From NCBI GenBank assembly GCA_021298085.1, contig JAJTDE010000021.1:1-39958 (forward strand): a stretch of DNA of 39,958 nt, written 5' to 3'. Position numbers and translations under genes: made by a program. The DNA comes from Rubrivivax sp. GTDB taxonomy: Bacteria; Pseudomonadota; Gammaproteobacteria; Burkholderiales; Burkholderiaceae_C. Shown here piece by piece: positions 7,579 through 15,588 of this stretch. Under the pieces are notes generated by a model. That model saw only the letters and a program-made list of their open reading frames with translations, was not told the DNA's origin and made no database searches. How positions within the stretch are numbered: position 1 is the stretch's first letter; each line of letters opens with the position of its first letter.

Positions 7579-8268
7579 ATGACACCCCCGCTGCGACTGC
7601 TCTCTTCCATGGCCACCCGTGCCTGGCTGGCCGACATCCTGCCGGCCTATCAAGGACGGCCGGGCTCACCCGTTCACGCCGAATCGGTGGGCGGTGTCGA
7701 TGCGGCCCGCCGCGTGCGCAGCGGCGAACCCGTCGACCTGGTCTTCCTGGCATCCGATGCCATCGAGGCCCTCGTGGCCGAGGGGCACCTGCGCGATGGC
7801 AGCGTGGTGCCCGTCGTGCGCTCGGAGGTGTCGCTGGCCGTCGGTCCCGGCTCGGCGCTGGCGCTGCCAAGCTCTGAGGCCGCCTTGCGCCAGGCCGTCC
7901 TGGACGCCCCCAGCCTGGGTTACTCCACCGGCCCCAGCGGCACGCAACTGCTCAAGCTGTTTGAACGCTGGGGCATCGTCGGCGAACTCGGCACCCGCCT
8001 GGTGCAGGCGCCGCCCGGTGTGCCCGTGGCGCGCTTGCTGGCCGAAGGCACGGTGGCGCTGGGCTTTCAGCAAACCAGCGAACTCATCCACACCCCGGGC
8101 GTCAGGGTGCTGGGCCCGCTGCCGGACGCCTGCGCCATCACCACGGTCTTCAGTGCCGCGGTGGGGGTGTCATGCGGCCAGCCCGAGGTGGCGGCCGGCT
8201 TCCTGCAGTGGCTGGCCTCCGAGGAGACGGCGGCCAGCAAACGGGTGCAGGGCCTGGCGCCGGCCTGA
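7579..8268 (+). CDS. Orphan ModA-like substrate-binding domain protein
   Basis: The 229-residue protein has the periplasmic-binding fold of the molybdate/sulfate-type class: DAARRVRSGEPVDLVFLASDAIEALV near residues 35-60 (AARRVRSGEPVDLVFLAS being the core), SEVSLAVGPGS, then YSTGPSGTQLLKLFERWGI and the tail FLQWLASEETAASK. The frame is open upstream to 7240, but the ATG at 7579 starts directly at the first strand of the fold. No signal peptide is visible from it and no ABC permease or ATPase is adjacent. It may be a cytoplasmic sensor or an orphan binding protein; the ligand is unknown. It converges on the tartrate dehydrogenase gene, with 7 bp between. Confidence 0.75.
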   Translation: MTPPLRLLSSMATRAWLADILPAYQGRPGSPVHAESVGGVDAARRVRSGEPVDLVFLASDAIEALVAEGHLRDGSVVPVVRSEVSLAVGPGSALALPSSEAALRQAVLDAPSLGYSTGPSGTQLLKLFERWGIVGELGTRLVQAPPGVPVARLLAEGTVALGFQQTSELIHTPGVRVLGPLPDACAITTVFSAAVGVSCGQPEVAAGFLQWLASEETAASKRVQGLAPA

Positions 8269-8275
8269 AAAGCTG

Positions 8276-9343
8276 TCAGACCAGCGCCGCGATGGCCTTG
8301 CCCATCTCGGTGGTGCTGGCCTGGCCGCCGAGGTCGCGTGTCTTGGGTCCTTCGCGCAGCACCGTCTCGATGGCCTGCAGGACGGCATCGTGGGCGTCGC
8401 GGTGGCCCAGGAAATCGAGCATCATGGCCGCAGACCAGATCATGGCCACCGGGTTGGCGATGTTCTGCCCGGCAATGTCGGGCGCCGAGCCGTGCACCGG
8501 CTCGAAGAGGCTGGGGAAACGGCGCTCCGGGTTGAGGTTGGCGCTGGGTGCGATGCCGATGGTGCCGGTGCAGGCCGGGCCCAGGTCGGAGAGGATGTCG
8601 CCGAACAGGTTGGTGGCCGCCACCACGTCGAAGCGCTGCGGCTGCAGCACAAAGCGTGCACAGAGGATGTCGATGTGCTGCTTGTCCCAGGCGATGTCGG
8701 GGAAGCGGGCGGCGGCTTCGGCCGCGCGTTCGTCCCACCAGGGCATGGAGATGGCGATCCCGTTGCTCTTGGTGGCCACGGTCACGTGCTTGCGCTGGCG
8801 CTGGCGCGCCAGCTGGAAGGCGAAGTCCAGCAGGCGTTCGCTGCCGGTGCGCGTGAAGATGCTCGTTTGAGAGACAAACTCGCGTTCGGTGCCGCCGAAC
8901 ATCACGCCGCCCACCGAGCTGTATTCACCCTCGGTGTTCTCGCGGACGATCATCATGTCGATGTCGCCCGGCTTCATGTGGGCCAGCGGGCAGGGCACAC
9001 CGGGCATCAGGCGCGCCGGGCGCAGGTTGATGTATTGGTCAAACTCGCGGCGGAACTTGATCAAGCTGCCCCACAGCGAGATGTGGTCGGGCACGGTGGC
9101 GGGCCAGCCCACCGCACCGAACAGCAGTGCGTCCATGCCGCCAAGCTGGGCCTTCCAGTCGTCGGGCATCATCTGGCCGTGGGCCTGATACCAGTCGCAG
9201 CTGGCCCAGTCCACCGGGTGAAAGGCCATCGTCAGGCCGAAGCGGCTGGCGGCCTTCTCCAGCACGCGCAGGGCTTCGGGCATCACTTCCTTGCCGATGC
9301 CATCGCCGGGTATCACGGCGATCTTCGCTGCCTTGTCGGTCAT
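8276..9343 (-). CDS. ttuC: Tartrate dehydrogenase / D-malate dehydrogenase (decarboxylating)
   Basis: This 355-residue enzyme belongs to the isocitrate/isopropylmalate dehydrogenase family and oxidises and decarboxylates beta-hydroxy acids with NAD and Mn2+. Family marks are IAVIPGDGIGKEV at residues 8-20, the substrate loop FRREFDQYINLRP, VRENTEGEYSSVGG, the metal-binding NLFGDILSDLGP and HGSAPDIAGQNIANP. The segment VDWASCDWY and the length fit the tartrate/D-malate subgroup better than LeuB. It is the last gene of a probable four-gene unit, 48 bp after the ketopantoate-reductase-like gene. The exact substrate (D-malate, tartrate or isopropylmalate) is not resolved from sequence. Confidence 0.88.
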   Translation of the reverse strand: MTDKAAKIAVIPGDGIGKEVMPEALRVLEKAASRFGLTMAFHPVDWASCDWYQAHGQMMPDDWKAQLGGMDALLFGAVGWPATVPDHISLWGSLIKFRREFDQYINLRPARLMPGVPCPLAHMKPGDIDMMIVRENTEGEYSSVGGVMFGGTEREFVSQTSIFTRTGSERLLDFAFQLARQRQRKHVTVATKSNGIAISMPWWDERAAEAAARFPDIAWDKQHIDILCARFVLQPQRFDVVAATNLFGDILSDLGPACTGTIGIAPSANLNPERRFPSLFEPVHGSAPDIAGQNIANPVAMIWSAAMMLDFLGHRDAHDAVLQAIETVLREGPKTRDLGGQASTTEMGKAIAALV

Positions 9344-9391
9344 GGTGGGAGTCTCTCCAAAGGGGTTGAACAGGGGGTTTTCGGTGTGCGG

Positions 9392-10435
9392 TCAGGCGGA
9401 GGAGGCGGCCGACTCCAGCCGCGGGTAGCTCTGTGGGTACAGCCCCCGGTTGCTGGCCATGAGCCGCGTCAGGCCCAGCAGGATGTCGATGTGTGGTGTG
9501 GGCACACCCAGCACCTGGGCGATCTCGCGGACCGCGCCGACGATGGCGTCGAGCTCGATGCTGCGCCCGGCTTCGACGTCCTGCAGCATGGAGGTCTTCA
9601 CGGCCCCGAGCTTCTGCGTGAGTGCGTGGCGGTCTTCGGGTGACTGCCCGATGGGGCAGCCGATGCGCCCCCCGACCTCGGAGGCTTCCTGCATCGCTGC
9701 GGTGCAGAACTGCCGCACCAGAGGATCCTGCAGCATCTGCTCCAGCGTGGCCCCCGTCAGTGCACTGACGGGGTTCATGGTCATGTTGCCCCACAGCTTG
9801 TACCAGATGTCCTGGCGCACCTTGGGGCTGAGCGTGGTGTCCAGGCCCGCACGCTGCAGGCAGGCTGCGAAGCCTTCGGCGCGCGGGCTGATGGAGCCGC
9901 TGGCTTCACCGACGATCAGTCCTTGTCCCATGCGGTGAAGCACCAGCCCGGGCTCGGGCGATGAGCAGGCCATGTGCACGACACAGCCCAGCACCTGTTC
10001 CGCGGGCAGGGCCTTCGAGATGCCACCGTCCGGGTCGACGGCGCTCAGCGTTCGGCCTTGCCACCCGGGTACCTGTTGGCAGAACCACCACGGCACGCCG
10101 TTCATCGCCGGCACGATGAGGGTTTCCGGCCCGATCATGGGCTGCAGGTTCGGGGCCAGCCCAGGCAAGGCCTGCGACTTGACCGCGATGACCACGGCGT
10201 CTTGCCGGCCCAGTTCGGCGGCGTGGTCGCTGGCCGCTGCCAGCGGTGCCTGCCAGCGCGCACCGGCGCGGGCGCGCGGACCGTCCTTGGCTTCCTGCAC
10301 GCGCCAGCCGTGGCTGCGCAGCGCGTCGAGTGTGGCGCCACGTGCCAGGGCGCTGACCTGGTGTTCCCCGGTGGCGGCCAGGCAGGCCCCCAGGTACCCG
10401 CCGATGGCACCGGCGCCGACGATGGCAATCTTCAT
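9392..10435 (-). CDS. 2-dehydropantoate 2-reductase family protein
   Basis: This is a 347-residue NADPH-dependent reductase of the PanE/ApbA family. The Rossmann motif is IVGAGAIGGYLG (residues 4-15), followed by a cofactor-phosphate-binding strand. The C-terminal helical domain has the family's active-site stretch VRQDIWYKLWGNMTMNPVSA with its conserved Lys and Asn. PanE makes pantoate for coenzyme A. However, many genomes carry several paralogues acting on other 2-oxo acids, and this copy sits between kynureninase and tartrate dehydrogenase rather than with pan genes. A catabolic 2-keto-acid or hydroxy-acid role is therefore at least as likely. Spacing to kynU is 45 bp. Confidence 0.85.
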   Translation of the reverse strand: MKIAIVGAGAIGGYLGACLAATGEHQVSALARGATLDALRSHGWRVQEAKDGPRARAGARWQAPLAAASDHAAELGRQDAVVIAVKSQALPGLAPNLQPMIGPETLIVPAMNGVPWWFCQQVPGWQGRTLSAVDPDGGISKALPAEQVLGCVVHMACSSPEPGLVLHRMGQGLIVGEASGSISPRAEGFAACLQRAGLDTTLSPKVRQDIWYKLWGNMTMNPVSALTGATLEQMLQDPLVRQFCTAAMQEASEVGGRIGCPIGQSPEDRHALTQKLGAVKTSMLQDVEAGRSIELDAIVGAVREIAQVLGVPTPHIDILLGLTRLMASNRGLYPQSYPRLESAASSA

Positions 10436-10480
10436 GCAGTCCTCTGTTGACGTTCAGTTGACGTGGTCGGCCGCGGGTGC

Positions 10481-11728
10481 TCAGGTCACGGCCTTGCGCG
10501 CCATGAAGGCGGGTTGCCGCCACTCGGCGCTGTCCATCACGGCCTTCAGGGTTGCCACCGCGTCCCAGATGTCCACATAGCGGACATACAGGCCGGCAAA
10601 GCCAAAGCGCAGGATGTCGGGCGCCCGGAAGTCGCCGATGACACCGCGCGCGATCAGCGCCTGCATGATGGCGTAGCCGTGTTCGTGGGTCAGCGCCACC
10701 TGGCTGCCGCGCTGTGCAGCGTCGCGTGGGCTGGCCACACCAAAGCCGTGGCCCGCGAGCTGTTCGTCCACCAGCCGGATGAACAGGTCGCCCAGCGCCA
10801 TCCCCTTGCGGCGCAGCTGCGCCATCTCGACGCCCTGGAAGGCGCTCAGCGCCTCTTCCAGCGCCACCATGGCCAGCTGCGGCGCCGTGCCCACCAGCAT
10901 GCGGTCGATGCCGGGGTGTGGTTCATAGCCCTGCGTGAAGGCAAAGGGTTGGGCATGCCCGTGCCAGCCGGCGATGGGCGAGCGCACCTGCGCCAGGTGC
11001 TGTTCGGCCACGTAGACGAAGGCCGGTGCGCCCGGGCCCCCGTTGAGGTACTTGTAGCCGCAGCCGACGGCAAGGTCGACCGCGCAGGCGTTGAGCTGCA
11101 CCGGCAGTGTTCCGGCACTGTGTGCCAGATCCCAGGCCACCAGGCCTCCCACGCGGTGGGCCGCGGCGGTGATGCCGGCCATGTCGTACAGCCGCCCCGT
11201 CTTGTAGTTGACGTGGGTGAGCGTCACCACGGCCAGCGCGTCGCCGGCCTGCGCAATGGCCTGTTCCAGTTCGTCAGGCGCCACGCAGCGCAGCTCGGCC
11301 CCCATCAGCTCGGCCACGCCGCTGGCCACGTACATGTCGGTCGGGAAGTTGCCCAGTTCGCCGAGGATCACCCGCCGCCCCGGCCGCAGCTGCAGCGCGC
11401 CGATCAGCACCTTGAACAGGTTCACCGAGGTCGAGTCGCAGGCCACCACCTCATGCGCCTGTGCGCCGATGAGCGCGGCGATGGCCGCGCCGATGCGCTG
11501 GGGCGCAGGGTACCAGCCGGCGTCGTTCCAGCTGCGGATCAGGCCCTGGCCCCATTCCTGCACCACGGCCTGCTGCACCCGCGCCGGGACGGTCTTGACC
11601 AGCGCGCCCAGCGAGTTGCCATCGAGGTAGATCACGCCCTCGGGCAGCAGGAAGCGTTCGCGACAGGGGGCGAGCGGGTCGTCGTGGTCGAGTTGCGCCA
11701 GCTGGCTGCGGGTCAGCGGTGGGTTCAT
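10481..11728 (-). CDS. kynU: Kynureninase
   Basis: This PLP enzyme cleaves L-kynurenine to anthranilate and alanine in tryptophan breakdown. From the ATG at 11728 the product is 415 residues. The PLP lysine is then Lys226 in GCGYKYLNGGPG, and WDLAHSAG (Asp200) binds the cofactor ring; these positions are close to those of the well-studied Pseudomonas enzyme. Further ATGs at 11770 and 11779 would add about 15 Pro-rich residues and are less likely. Other family blocks are YLDGNSLG and GWHGHAQPFAF. The preceding gene encodes an arylformamidase-like hydrolase that could supply kynurenine. Tryptophan 2,3-dioxygenase is not in the window. Confidence 0.94.
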   Translation of the reverse strand: MNPPLTRSQLAQLDHDDPLAPCRERFLLPEGVIYLDGNSLGALVKTVPARVQQAVVQEWGQGLIRSWNDAGWYPAPQRIGAAIAALIGAQAHEVVACDSTSVNLFKVLIGALQLRPGRRVILGELGNFPTDMYVASGVAELMGAELRCVAPDELEQAIAQAGDALAVVTLTHVNYKTGRLYDMAGITAAAHRVGGLVAWDLAHSAGTLPVQLNACAVDLAVGCGYKYLNGGPGAPAFVYVAEQHLAQVRSPIAGWHGHAQPFAFTQGYEPHPGIDRMLVGTAPQLAMVALEEALSAFQGVEMAQLRRKGMALGDLFIRLVDEQLAGHGFGVASPRDAAQRGSQVALTHEHGYAIMQALIARGVIGDFRAPDILRFGFAGLYVRYVDIWDAVATLKAVMDSAEWRQPAFMARKAVT

Positions 11729-11810
11729 GGCGGTGGCGTCGGCAGGTGGGTTCGGGGTGGGTGGCGTCATGCAGGACATGCAGGACGTGCAGGCCGTGGG
11801 GAGGGGCGGG

Positions 11811-12707
11811 TCACGCGGGCGTGACCGTCACCGGGAAGTGTCGTCCAGACAGCGCGGCCAGTGTGGCGTCACCCAGCAACGTGCCGGGTTCGGCCAGGTC
11901 CAGGATGATGTCGAAGTGGTTGCGGCCTGCAATTTCGACCGCATGGCTGGCGGTGCCGGCCAGTGCCAGTGCCCCGGCAAAGTGCAGGCTTTGTGCCTTG
12001 AAGGCGTTGGTTTCCTGCTGGCCCCAGCACACCAGGCTGGGCGGAAAGCCTTTCAGGGGCCGTTGCTGGGGGCTGTTGCGCAGGCATTGCACGCCATCCA
12101 GCCCCAAGGCCTGGTTGATGGATGTGCCGATCAGCGGCTCCAGGCGGTAGATGCCCGACACCAGCAGCGCCGCGGCGGGTGGGGGCACGTCCTCAGGCAG
12201 ACCGCCCGGCAGGCACAGCATGGCCGCCAGGTGGGCGCCCGCCGAGCTGCCACTGACCACCATGCGCTGCGGGTCCAGGCCCAGCGACGAGGTCTCGCGC
12301 GACAGGCTTGCCCATGCGCTGAGGCACTCCAGAACGATGGCGTCGAGCGTTGCCGCGGGCGCCAGGGTGTAGTCCAGCGCCGCAAAGGCATGCCCTGCGC
12401 GAAGGCATGCGGCGGCGGCAAAGCGCGAATCGGCCGCGGAGAGTTCCTGCCAGTAGCCGCCATGCACAAACAGCAGCAGCGCATGCCTGGCTGCCCGGCC
12501 GGGCGGCAGGTAGAGCTCGATGCCCTGGCTGGGCGCCGATCCGTAGGCCAGGCGTTGCCAGCGGGCACCCATGGCCAGGGCCTGTGCGTGGGCGTCCGCG
12601 CTGCGCCGGGCATAGGCCTGCAGGTAGGGTTGGTAGTGGCCGCCGATGACCGAGCTGGGGGAGTATTCCCGCTCGCGCTGGGCCGTGCTGATGGCTTCGA
12701 GGTTCAC
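11811..12707 (-). CDS. Alpha/beta hydrolase, probable arylformamidase (kynurenine formamidase)
   Basis: The 298-residue protein has the alpha/beta-hydrolase core of the animal/fungal-type arylformamidase subgroup. The oxyanion motif HGGYW is at residues 82-86, the nucleophile Ser155 is in GSSAG, and the probable catalytic His264 is in GRNHFD. The HGGYW form is typical of this subgroup, and the gene lies 82 bp upstream of kynU on the same strand. Hydrolysis of N-formylkynurenine is therefore the best guess. It is not the metal-dependent KynB type. A generic esterase acting on another carboxylate remains possible. No signal peptide is seen, so it should be cytoplasmic. Confidence 0.85.
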   Translation of the reverse strand: MNLEAISTAQREREYSPSSVIGGHYQPYLQAYARRSADAHAQALAMGARWQRLAYGSAPSQGIELYLPPGRAARHALLLFVHGGYWQELSAADSRFAAAACLRAGHAFAALDYTLAPAATLDAIVLECLSAWASLSRETSSLGLDPQRMVVSGSSAGAHLAAMLCLPGGLPEDVPPPAAALLVSGIYRLEPLIGTSINQALGLDGVQCLRNSPQQRPLKGFPPSLVCWGQQETNAFKAQSLHFAGALALAGTASHAVEIAGRNHFDIILDLAEPGTLLGDATLAALSGRHFPVTVTPA

Positions 12708-13295
12708 GGTGCGGGGCCGCCTGGCGTGTCTGCCGCGCGCAGCTGCGCCAGCGGTGTCTGGTGGCCGATGATGCCACTACTCGGTGCCGTCAATGCCAGG
12801 CGTGGCCGCGCCTCACGCGGTCTGAGAACCGGTCAATGCCAGCAGCCCCATCCCGCCGAACACGTAGGGCAATGCGTGGGCCGCCCTGCGTCCGGGCTGC
12901 GCCGGGTGGCCGGCGGGTGCCAGGGGGCAGGGGTCAAGTCAGCCCCGCACGGTCAAACGCCCGCTTGACGTCGTCTGACGCCGCCAGGGCGGCATGGATG
13001 GCCACGCCGATCAGCGCCGCGACCAGCATGCCAAACAATGGGTACGCCAGCTACTGGTCCCACAGGGCGACGTCGGGGGTGCGATGGGTATGCATGGCTG
13101 CCTTGGGTGGGAGACCGGTGCGTGGGCACCTCAGGCCAGGCTGCGAAAGCTCTTTCAAAGATCCTCGGCGACGCCCCCTGGGGCTGTCAACTCGGGGTGT
13201 CCTCGGAGCGCGTGGACCGCGCACAAGCCCCCTGTGCAGCCGGCGATGGCGGTGCTAAGGTCAAGGCGGTTGTGGGGTTGTGGAAGGAGACATTC
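12708..13295 (+). other. Gene-poor stretch between the arylformamidase and VOC genes
   Basis: Nearly 590 bp without an intact convincing gene. Open frames here have the composition of non-coding GC-rich DNA. The one readable signal is the amber-interrupted small membrane-protein frame on the - strand (12934-13095). The right end carries the VOC gene's ribosome-binding site AAGGAG (13284-13289). No repeats or mobile-element ends were seen. Confidence 0.5.
12934..13095 (-). pseudogene. Small membrane-protein frame interrupted by an amber stop
   Basis: Read from an ATG at 13095, a 53-codon frame is open to a TGA at 12934 except for one TAG at codon 15 (13051-13053). After the TAG comes a clean hydrophobic helix (AYPLFGMLVAALIGVAIHAA) and then a charged, amphipathic tail (SDDVKRAFDRAGLT), which is what a real one-pass small protein looks like. 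A single base change (CAG or TGG to TAG) would explain the break. It could also be chance, since the frame is short. No homologue is recognised. Confidence 0.35.
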
Positions 13296-14102
13296 ATGAG
13301 CGCCAACGCCTACTCCAAAGCACAAGCCGCCGTGCTGCCTTCAGCGGCACCGTTTGTCTGGTACGAACTGATGACCACCGACCTCACCGCGGCCAGTCAG
13401 TTCTACCAGGCGGTGCTGGGCTGGAAGGCCGACGACGCTGGCATGCCCTTTCCATACACCTTGGTCAGCGCCGCGGGCAAGCAGGTCGCTGGGCTCATGA
13501 CGCTGCCCGATGACGCCGCCCAGAACGGCGCGCAGCCTTGCTGGATGGGGTACGTTGGCGTGGCCCATTGCGACGCCGCCGTGGAACAGGCCCAGGCTGC
13601 CGGCGCCACCTTGTGCCACCCTCCGCAGGACATTCCCGGCGTGGGGCGCTTTGCGACCCTGCTGGACCCTCAGGGCGCTGCCTTCATCGCCTTCCAGGAC
13701 ATTGGCAGCCAGCCACCTGCCATGACACCGCCCACCACGCCCGGGACGGTGGGCTGGCACGAGCTCGTCACGGCCGACAGCGAGCAGGCGCTGGCGTGGT
13801 ACGGCGCGCAGTTCGGCTGGACGGCGGCTGGCGCGGTGGACATGGGCGAGTTCGGTCTCTACCGGATGTTCAACACGGGCGGGTCACCCGCCGGCGGCAT
13901 GATGAATCGCCCACCGGAGATGCCCGTGTCGGCCTGGTTGTTCTACTTCAATGTGGACGGCATCGATTCGGCTGTCGCCCGCCTGGAAGCGGCCGGTGGC
14001 AAGGTCTGCCTGGGCCCGCACGAGGTGCCTGGCGGTTCGTGGATCGTCAATGCCACCGATCCTCAGGGCGTGATGTTTGCGTTGGTGGCCCCGGGGCGGT
14101 GA
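13296..14102 (+). CDS. Two-domain VOC (glyoxalase/bleomycin-resistance fold) protein
   Basis: The 268-residue protein consists of two tandem VOC domains (about residues 18-140 and 150-266). Each begins with a WYEL/WHEL strand, has a D-S/T-A-FY/WY-x-x-x-xGW helix (ASQFYQAVLGW, ALAWYGAQFGW) and ends with a DPQG-type turn (LLDPQGAAFIAF, ATDPQGVMFALV). This pattern matches the stand-alone two-domain VOC proteins often annotated as putative hydroxylases. Enzyme activity and substrate are not known. The ATG was chosen for a strong AAGGAG seven bases upstream; the frame itself extends further up. Its stop overlaps the start of the next gene (GTGA). Confidence 0.85.
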   Translation: MSANAYSKAQAAVLPSAAPFVWYELMTTDLTAASQFYQAVLGWKADDAGMPFPYTLVSAAGKQVAGLMTLPDDAAQNGAQPCWMGYVGVAHCDAAVEQAQAAGATLCHPPQDIPGVGRFATLLDPQGAAFIAFQDIGSQPPAMTPPTTPGTVGWHELVTADSEQALAWYGAQFGWTAAGAVDMGEFGLYRMFNTGGSPAGGMMNRPPEMPVSAWLFYFNVDGIDSAVARLEAAGGKVCLGPHEVPGGSWIVNATDPQGVMFALVAPGR

Positions 14103-14761
14103 GGCGCGCCAGACGCGACGCGGCAGGGGGCTTGCCCCCGGCCTCGCAGCCCTTCGGCCTAGCCCTGCGGCTTGCCGCCGGTGTGGCCTTGTCTCTGTCG
14201 CTGTCCCTGGCCAGCGGACAGGCCCTGGTGGCCGAGCCCCAACCCCCTGCCGATGAGCGCGACGAGCGGCTTCTTCAGCAGTGGCTGGACGAGTCCCCCG
14301 AACGCCAGGCCACCCACGCCGCCTTGATGGCGCAGCTGCAGCAAGAGGGCCTGGCGCAAGTCCTGCCGCCGCACCAGTTTCTGCGCAGCGCCAGTTCCTG
14401 GCGCGTGTGTGAGGGGCAGCCGTTTGCCGTGCCACCGCCCGAGCTCTGGGCCAAGGTGGCGCAGGTGCTGAGGCTGTTTGAGGCCCTTCGGAATGCGGGT
14501 GTGCTGGCCGACGTGCAGGTGCACTCCGGCTACCGCGATGGGGCCCTGAACCGCTGCGCGGGTGGGGCGCCCGGCAGCGCGCACTGGCGAGCGTTTGCGC
14601 TCGACATCACGCCGGCCGGCGACGCCGCGGCGGCCGCGCAGCGGCTGTGCCGCTTCTGGCACGAACACGGCCCGACGTGGCAGATGGGTTTCGGGCAGTA
14701 CCCGAGCGGCCGTCTGCACATCGACACCCTGCGCTGGCGCCGCTGGGGCGTGGGCTGCTGA
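14099..14761 (+). CDS. Exported M15-family peptidase (D,D-carboxypeptidase-like)
   Basis: From the GTG at 14099, overlapping the VOC stop, the product is 220 residues. A basic N-terminus and a hydrophobic stretch (LALRLAAGVALSLSLSLASG, about residues 21-40) suggest a Sec signal. The mature part carries the zinc peptidase M15 pattern: VHSGYRDGALN, then SAHWRAFALDIT with the metal-binding His and Asp, and the downstream metal-ligand His in GRLHIDT. Such proteins trim D-Ala-D-Ala-type bonds in peptidoglycan; substrate choice here is inferred from the family. Later in-frame starts would cut into the signal peptide. The gene meets the GST gene tail to tail, with one base between. Confidence 0.8.
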   Translation: MRRARRDAAGGLPPASQPFGLALRLAAGVALSLSLSLASGQALVAEPQPPADERDERLLQQWLDESPERQATHAALMAQLQQEGLAQVLPPHQFLRSASSWRVCEGQPFAVPPPELWAKVAQVLRLFEALRNAGVLADVQVHSGYRDGALNRCAGGAPGSAHWRAFALDITPAGDAAAAAQRLCRFWHEHGPTWQMGFGQYPSGRLHIDTLRWRRWGVGC

Positions 14762-14762
14762 G

Positions 14763-15425
14763 TCAGCCCTTGGGGAAGTTGCGCTGCATCACCTGGGCCA
14801 GGGCGGGTGTTGACTGTGCAATGTCGTTAGCCCGTGTGAAGGCGGCGTCCAGTAGCGGTGCGTTCTCGGTAAACCAGGCCTTGCCCGGGCGCCAGCGCAT
14901 CATGACCAGCAGGTAGATGTCCAGGGCGGTGAAGCGGTCGCCCAGAAAGCAGGGGCCCTTGACTTCGCCTTCCACCTGGCACCAGAGCTTTCGGGCGTAG
15001 GCGTTGAGGGTCTGCTCGAACGCCTCGGCGGCGGTCTCGTCAGGCACGAAGCGGGTGGGGATGTCGCCGTAGGTGAAGGTAGGGTAGATGTTGGCCACCA
15101 GAAAGACCAGCCAGCGCAGGAAGGCCGCCCGTTCAGGCGCAGTGGGTCCGGGCACCAGGTCGTCGCGCTGCGTGATGTCGGCCAGGTGCAGTGTGATGGC
15201 GGCGCTTTCGGTCATCACGGTGCCGTCGGGCAGCAGCAGCACCGGCACCTGGGCCAGCGGGTTCAGGTGCCGCAGGCTGGCGCGCGCGTCCTCGGAGTCG
15301 AGCAGGTCGCCGCTGTCCTGCAGCACATGCGGCAAGCCGTAATGGGCGAGCTGCAGCTCGATGATGGCCGAGCCCCAGCCGGGCCGGCCGATCAGCGTCA
15401 TCGGGGCGGTGGGGGTCGCTGACAT
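14763..15425 (-). CDS. Glutathione S-transferase family protein
   Basis: The 220-residue protein has an N-terminal thioredoxin-like domain (to about residue 85) with LNPLAQVPVLLLPDG and the glutathione-contact motif TESAAITLHLAD. The C-terminal helical domain carries the N-capping-type block LGDRFTALDIYLLVMMRW. These are standard cytosolic GST features. The N-terminal active-site segment (RPGWGSAII) has Ser rather than an obvious Cys or Tyr. Substrate and physiological role cannot be assigned. An inverted repeat lies 17 bp upstream of the start, so expression may be under a dedicated regulator. Confidence 0.88.
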   Translation of the reverse strand: MSATPTAPMTLIGRPGWGSAIIELQLAHYGLPHVLQDSGDLLDSEDARASLRHLNPLAQVPVLLLPDGTVMTESAAITLHLADITQRDDLVPGPTAPERAAFLRWLVFLVANIYPTFTYGDIPTRFVPDETAAEAFEQTLNAYARKLWCQVEGEVKGPCFLGDRFTALDIYLLVMMRWRPGKAWFTENAPLLDAAFTRANDIAQSTPALAQVMQRNFPKG

Positions 15426-15441
15426 CGTTCACTCCTTCAAT

Positions 15442-15470
15442 GCGCAAGATGACGCAATTGTCATCTGCGC
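15442..15470. promoter_or_regulatory. Inverted repeat upstream of the GST gene
   Basis: The arms GCGCAAGATGAC (15442-15453) and GTCATCTGCGC (15460-15470) are complementary apart from one unpaired A, around the centre GCAATT. The position, between the divergent GST and DUF4148 genes and directly upstream of the GST start, suits an operator for a dimeric regulator of TetR or MarR type. No regulator gene is adjacent, so the assignment is tentative. Confidence 0.45.
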
Positions 15471-15588
15471 GTTCGGTGGGCGTGGGGTGCGCCAGCCACA
15501 GTCATGGTCATGGTGGATGCACAAGCAGCAGCCACCGGAAGCGCAAACCTCCTCAACCCCTCGTTGATTGCTCCTGAAAGGACACACC

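Noticed and set aside
7619..9643. Long + strand open frame across the ModA-like and tartrate dehydrogenase genes
   Set aside because: It lies out of frame with, or antisense to, two well-supported genes and has low-complexity Arg/Ala/Pro composition.
12816..12933. C-terminal membrane-protein-like fragment on the - strand just below the amber frame
   Set aside because: A hydrophobic ending can be read, but the frame has a stop directly upstream, no start codon in a usable place and no recognisable family.
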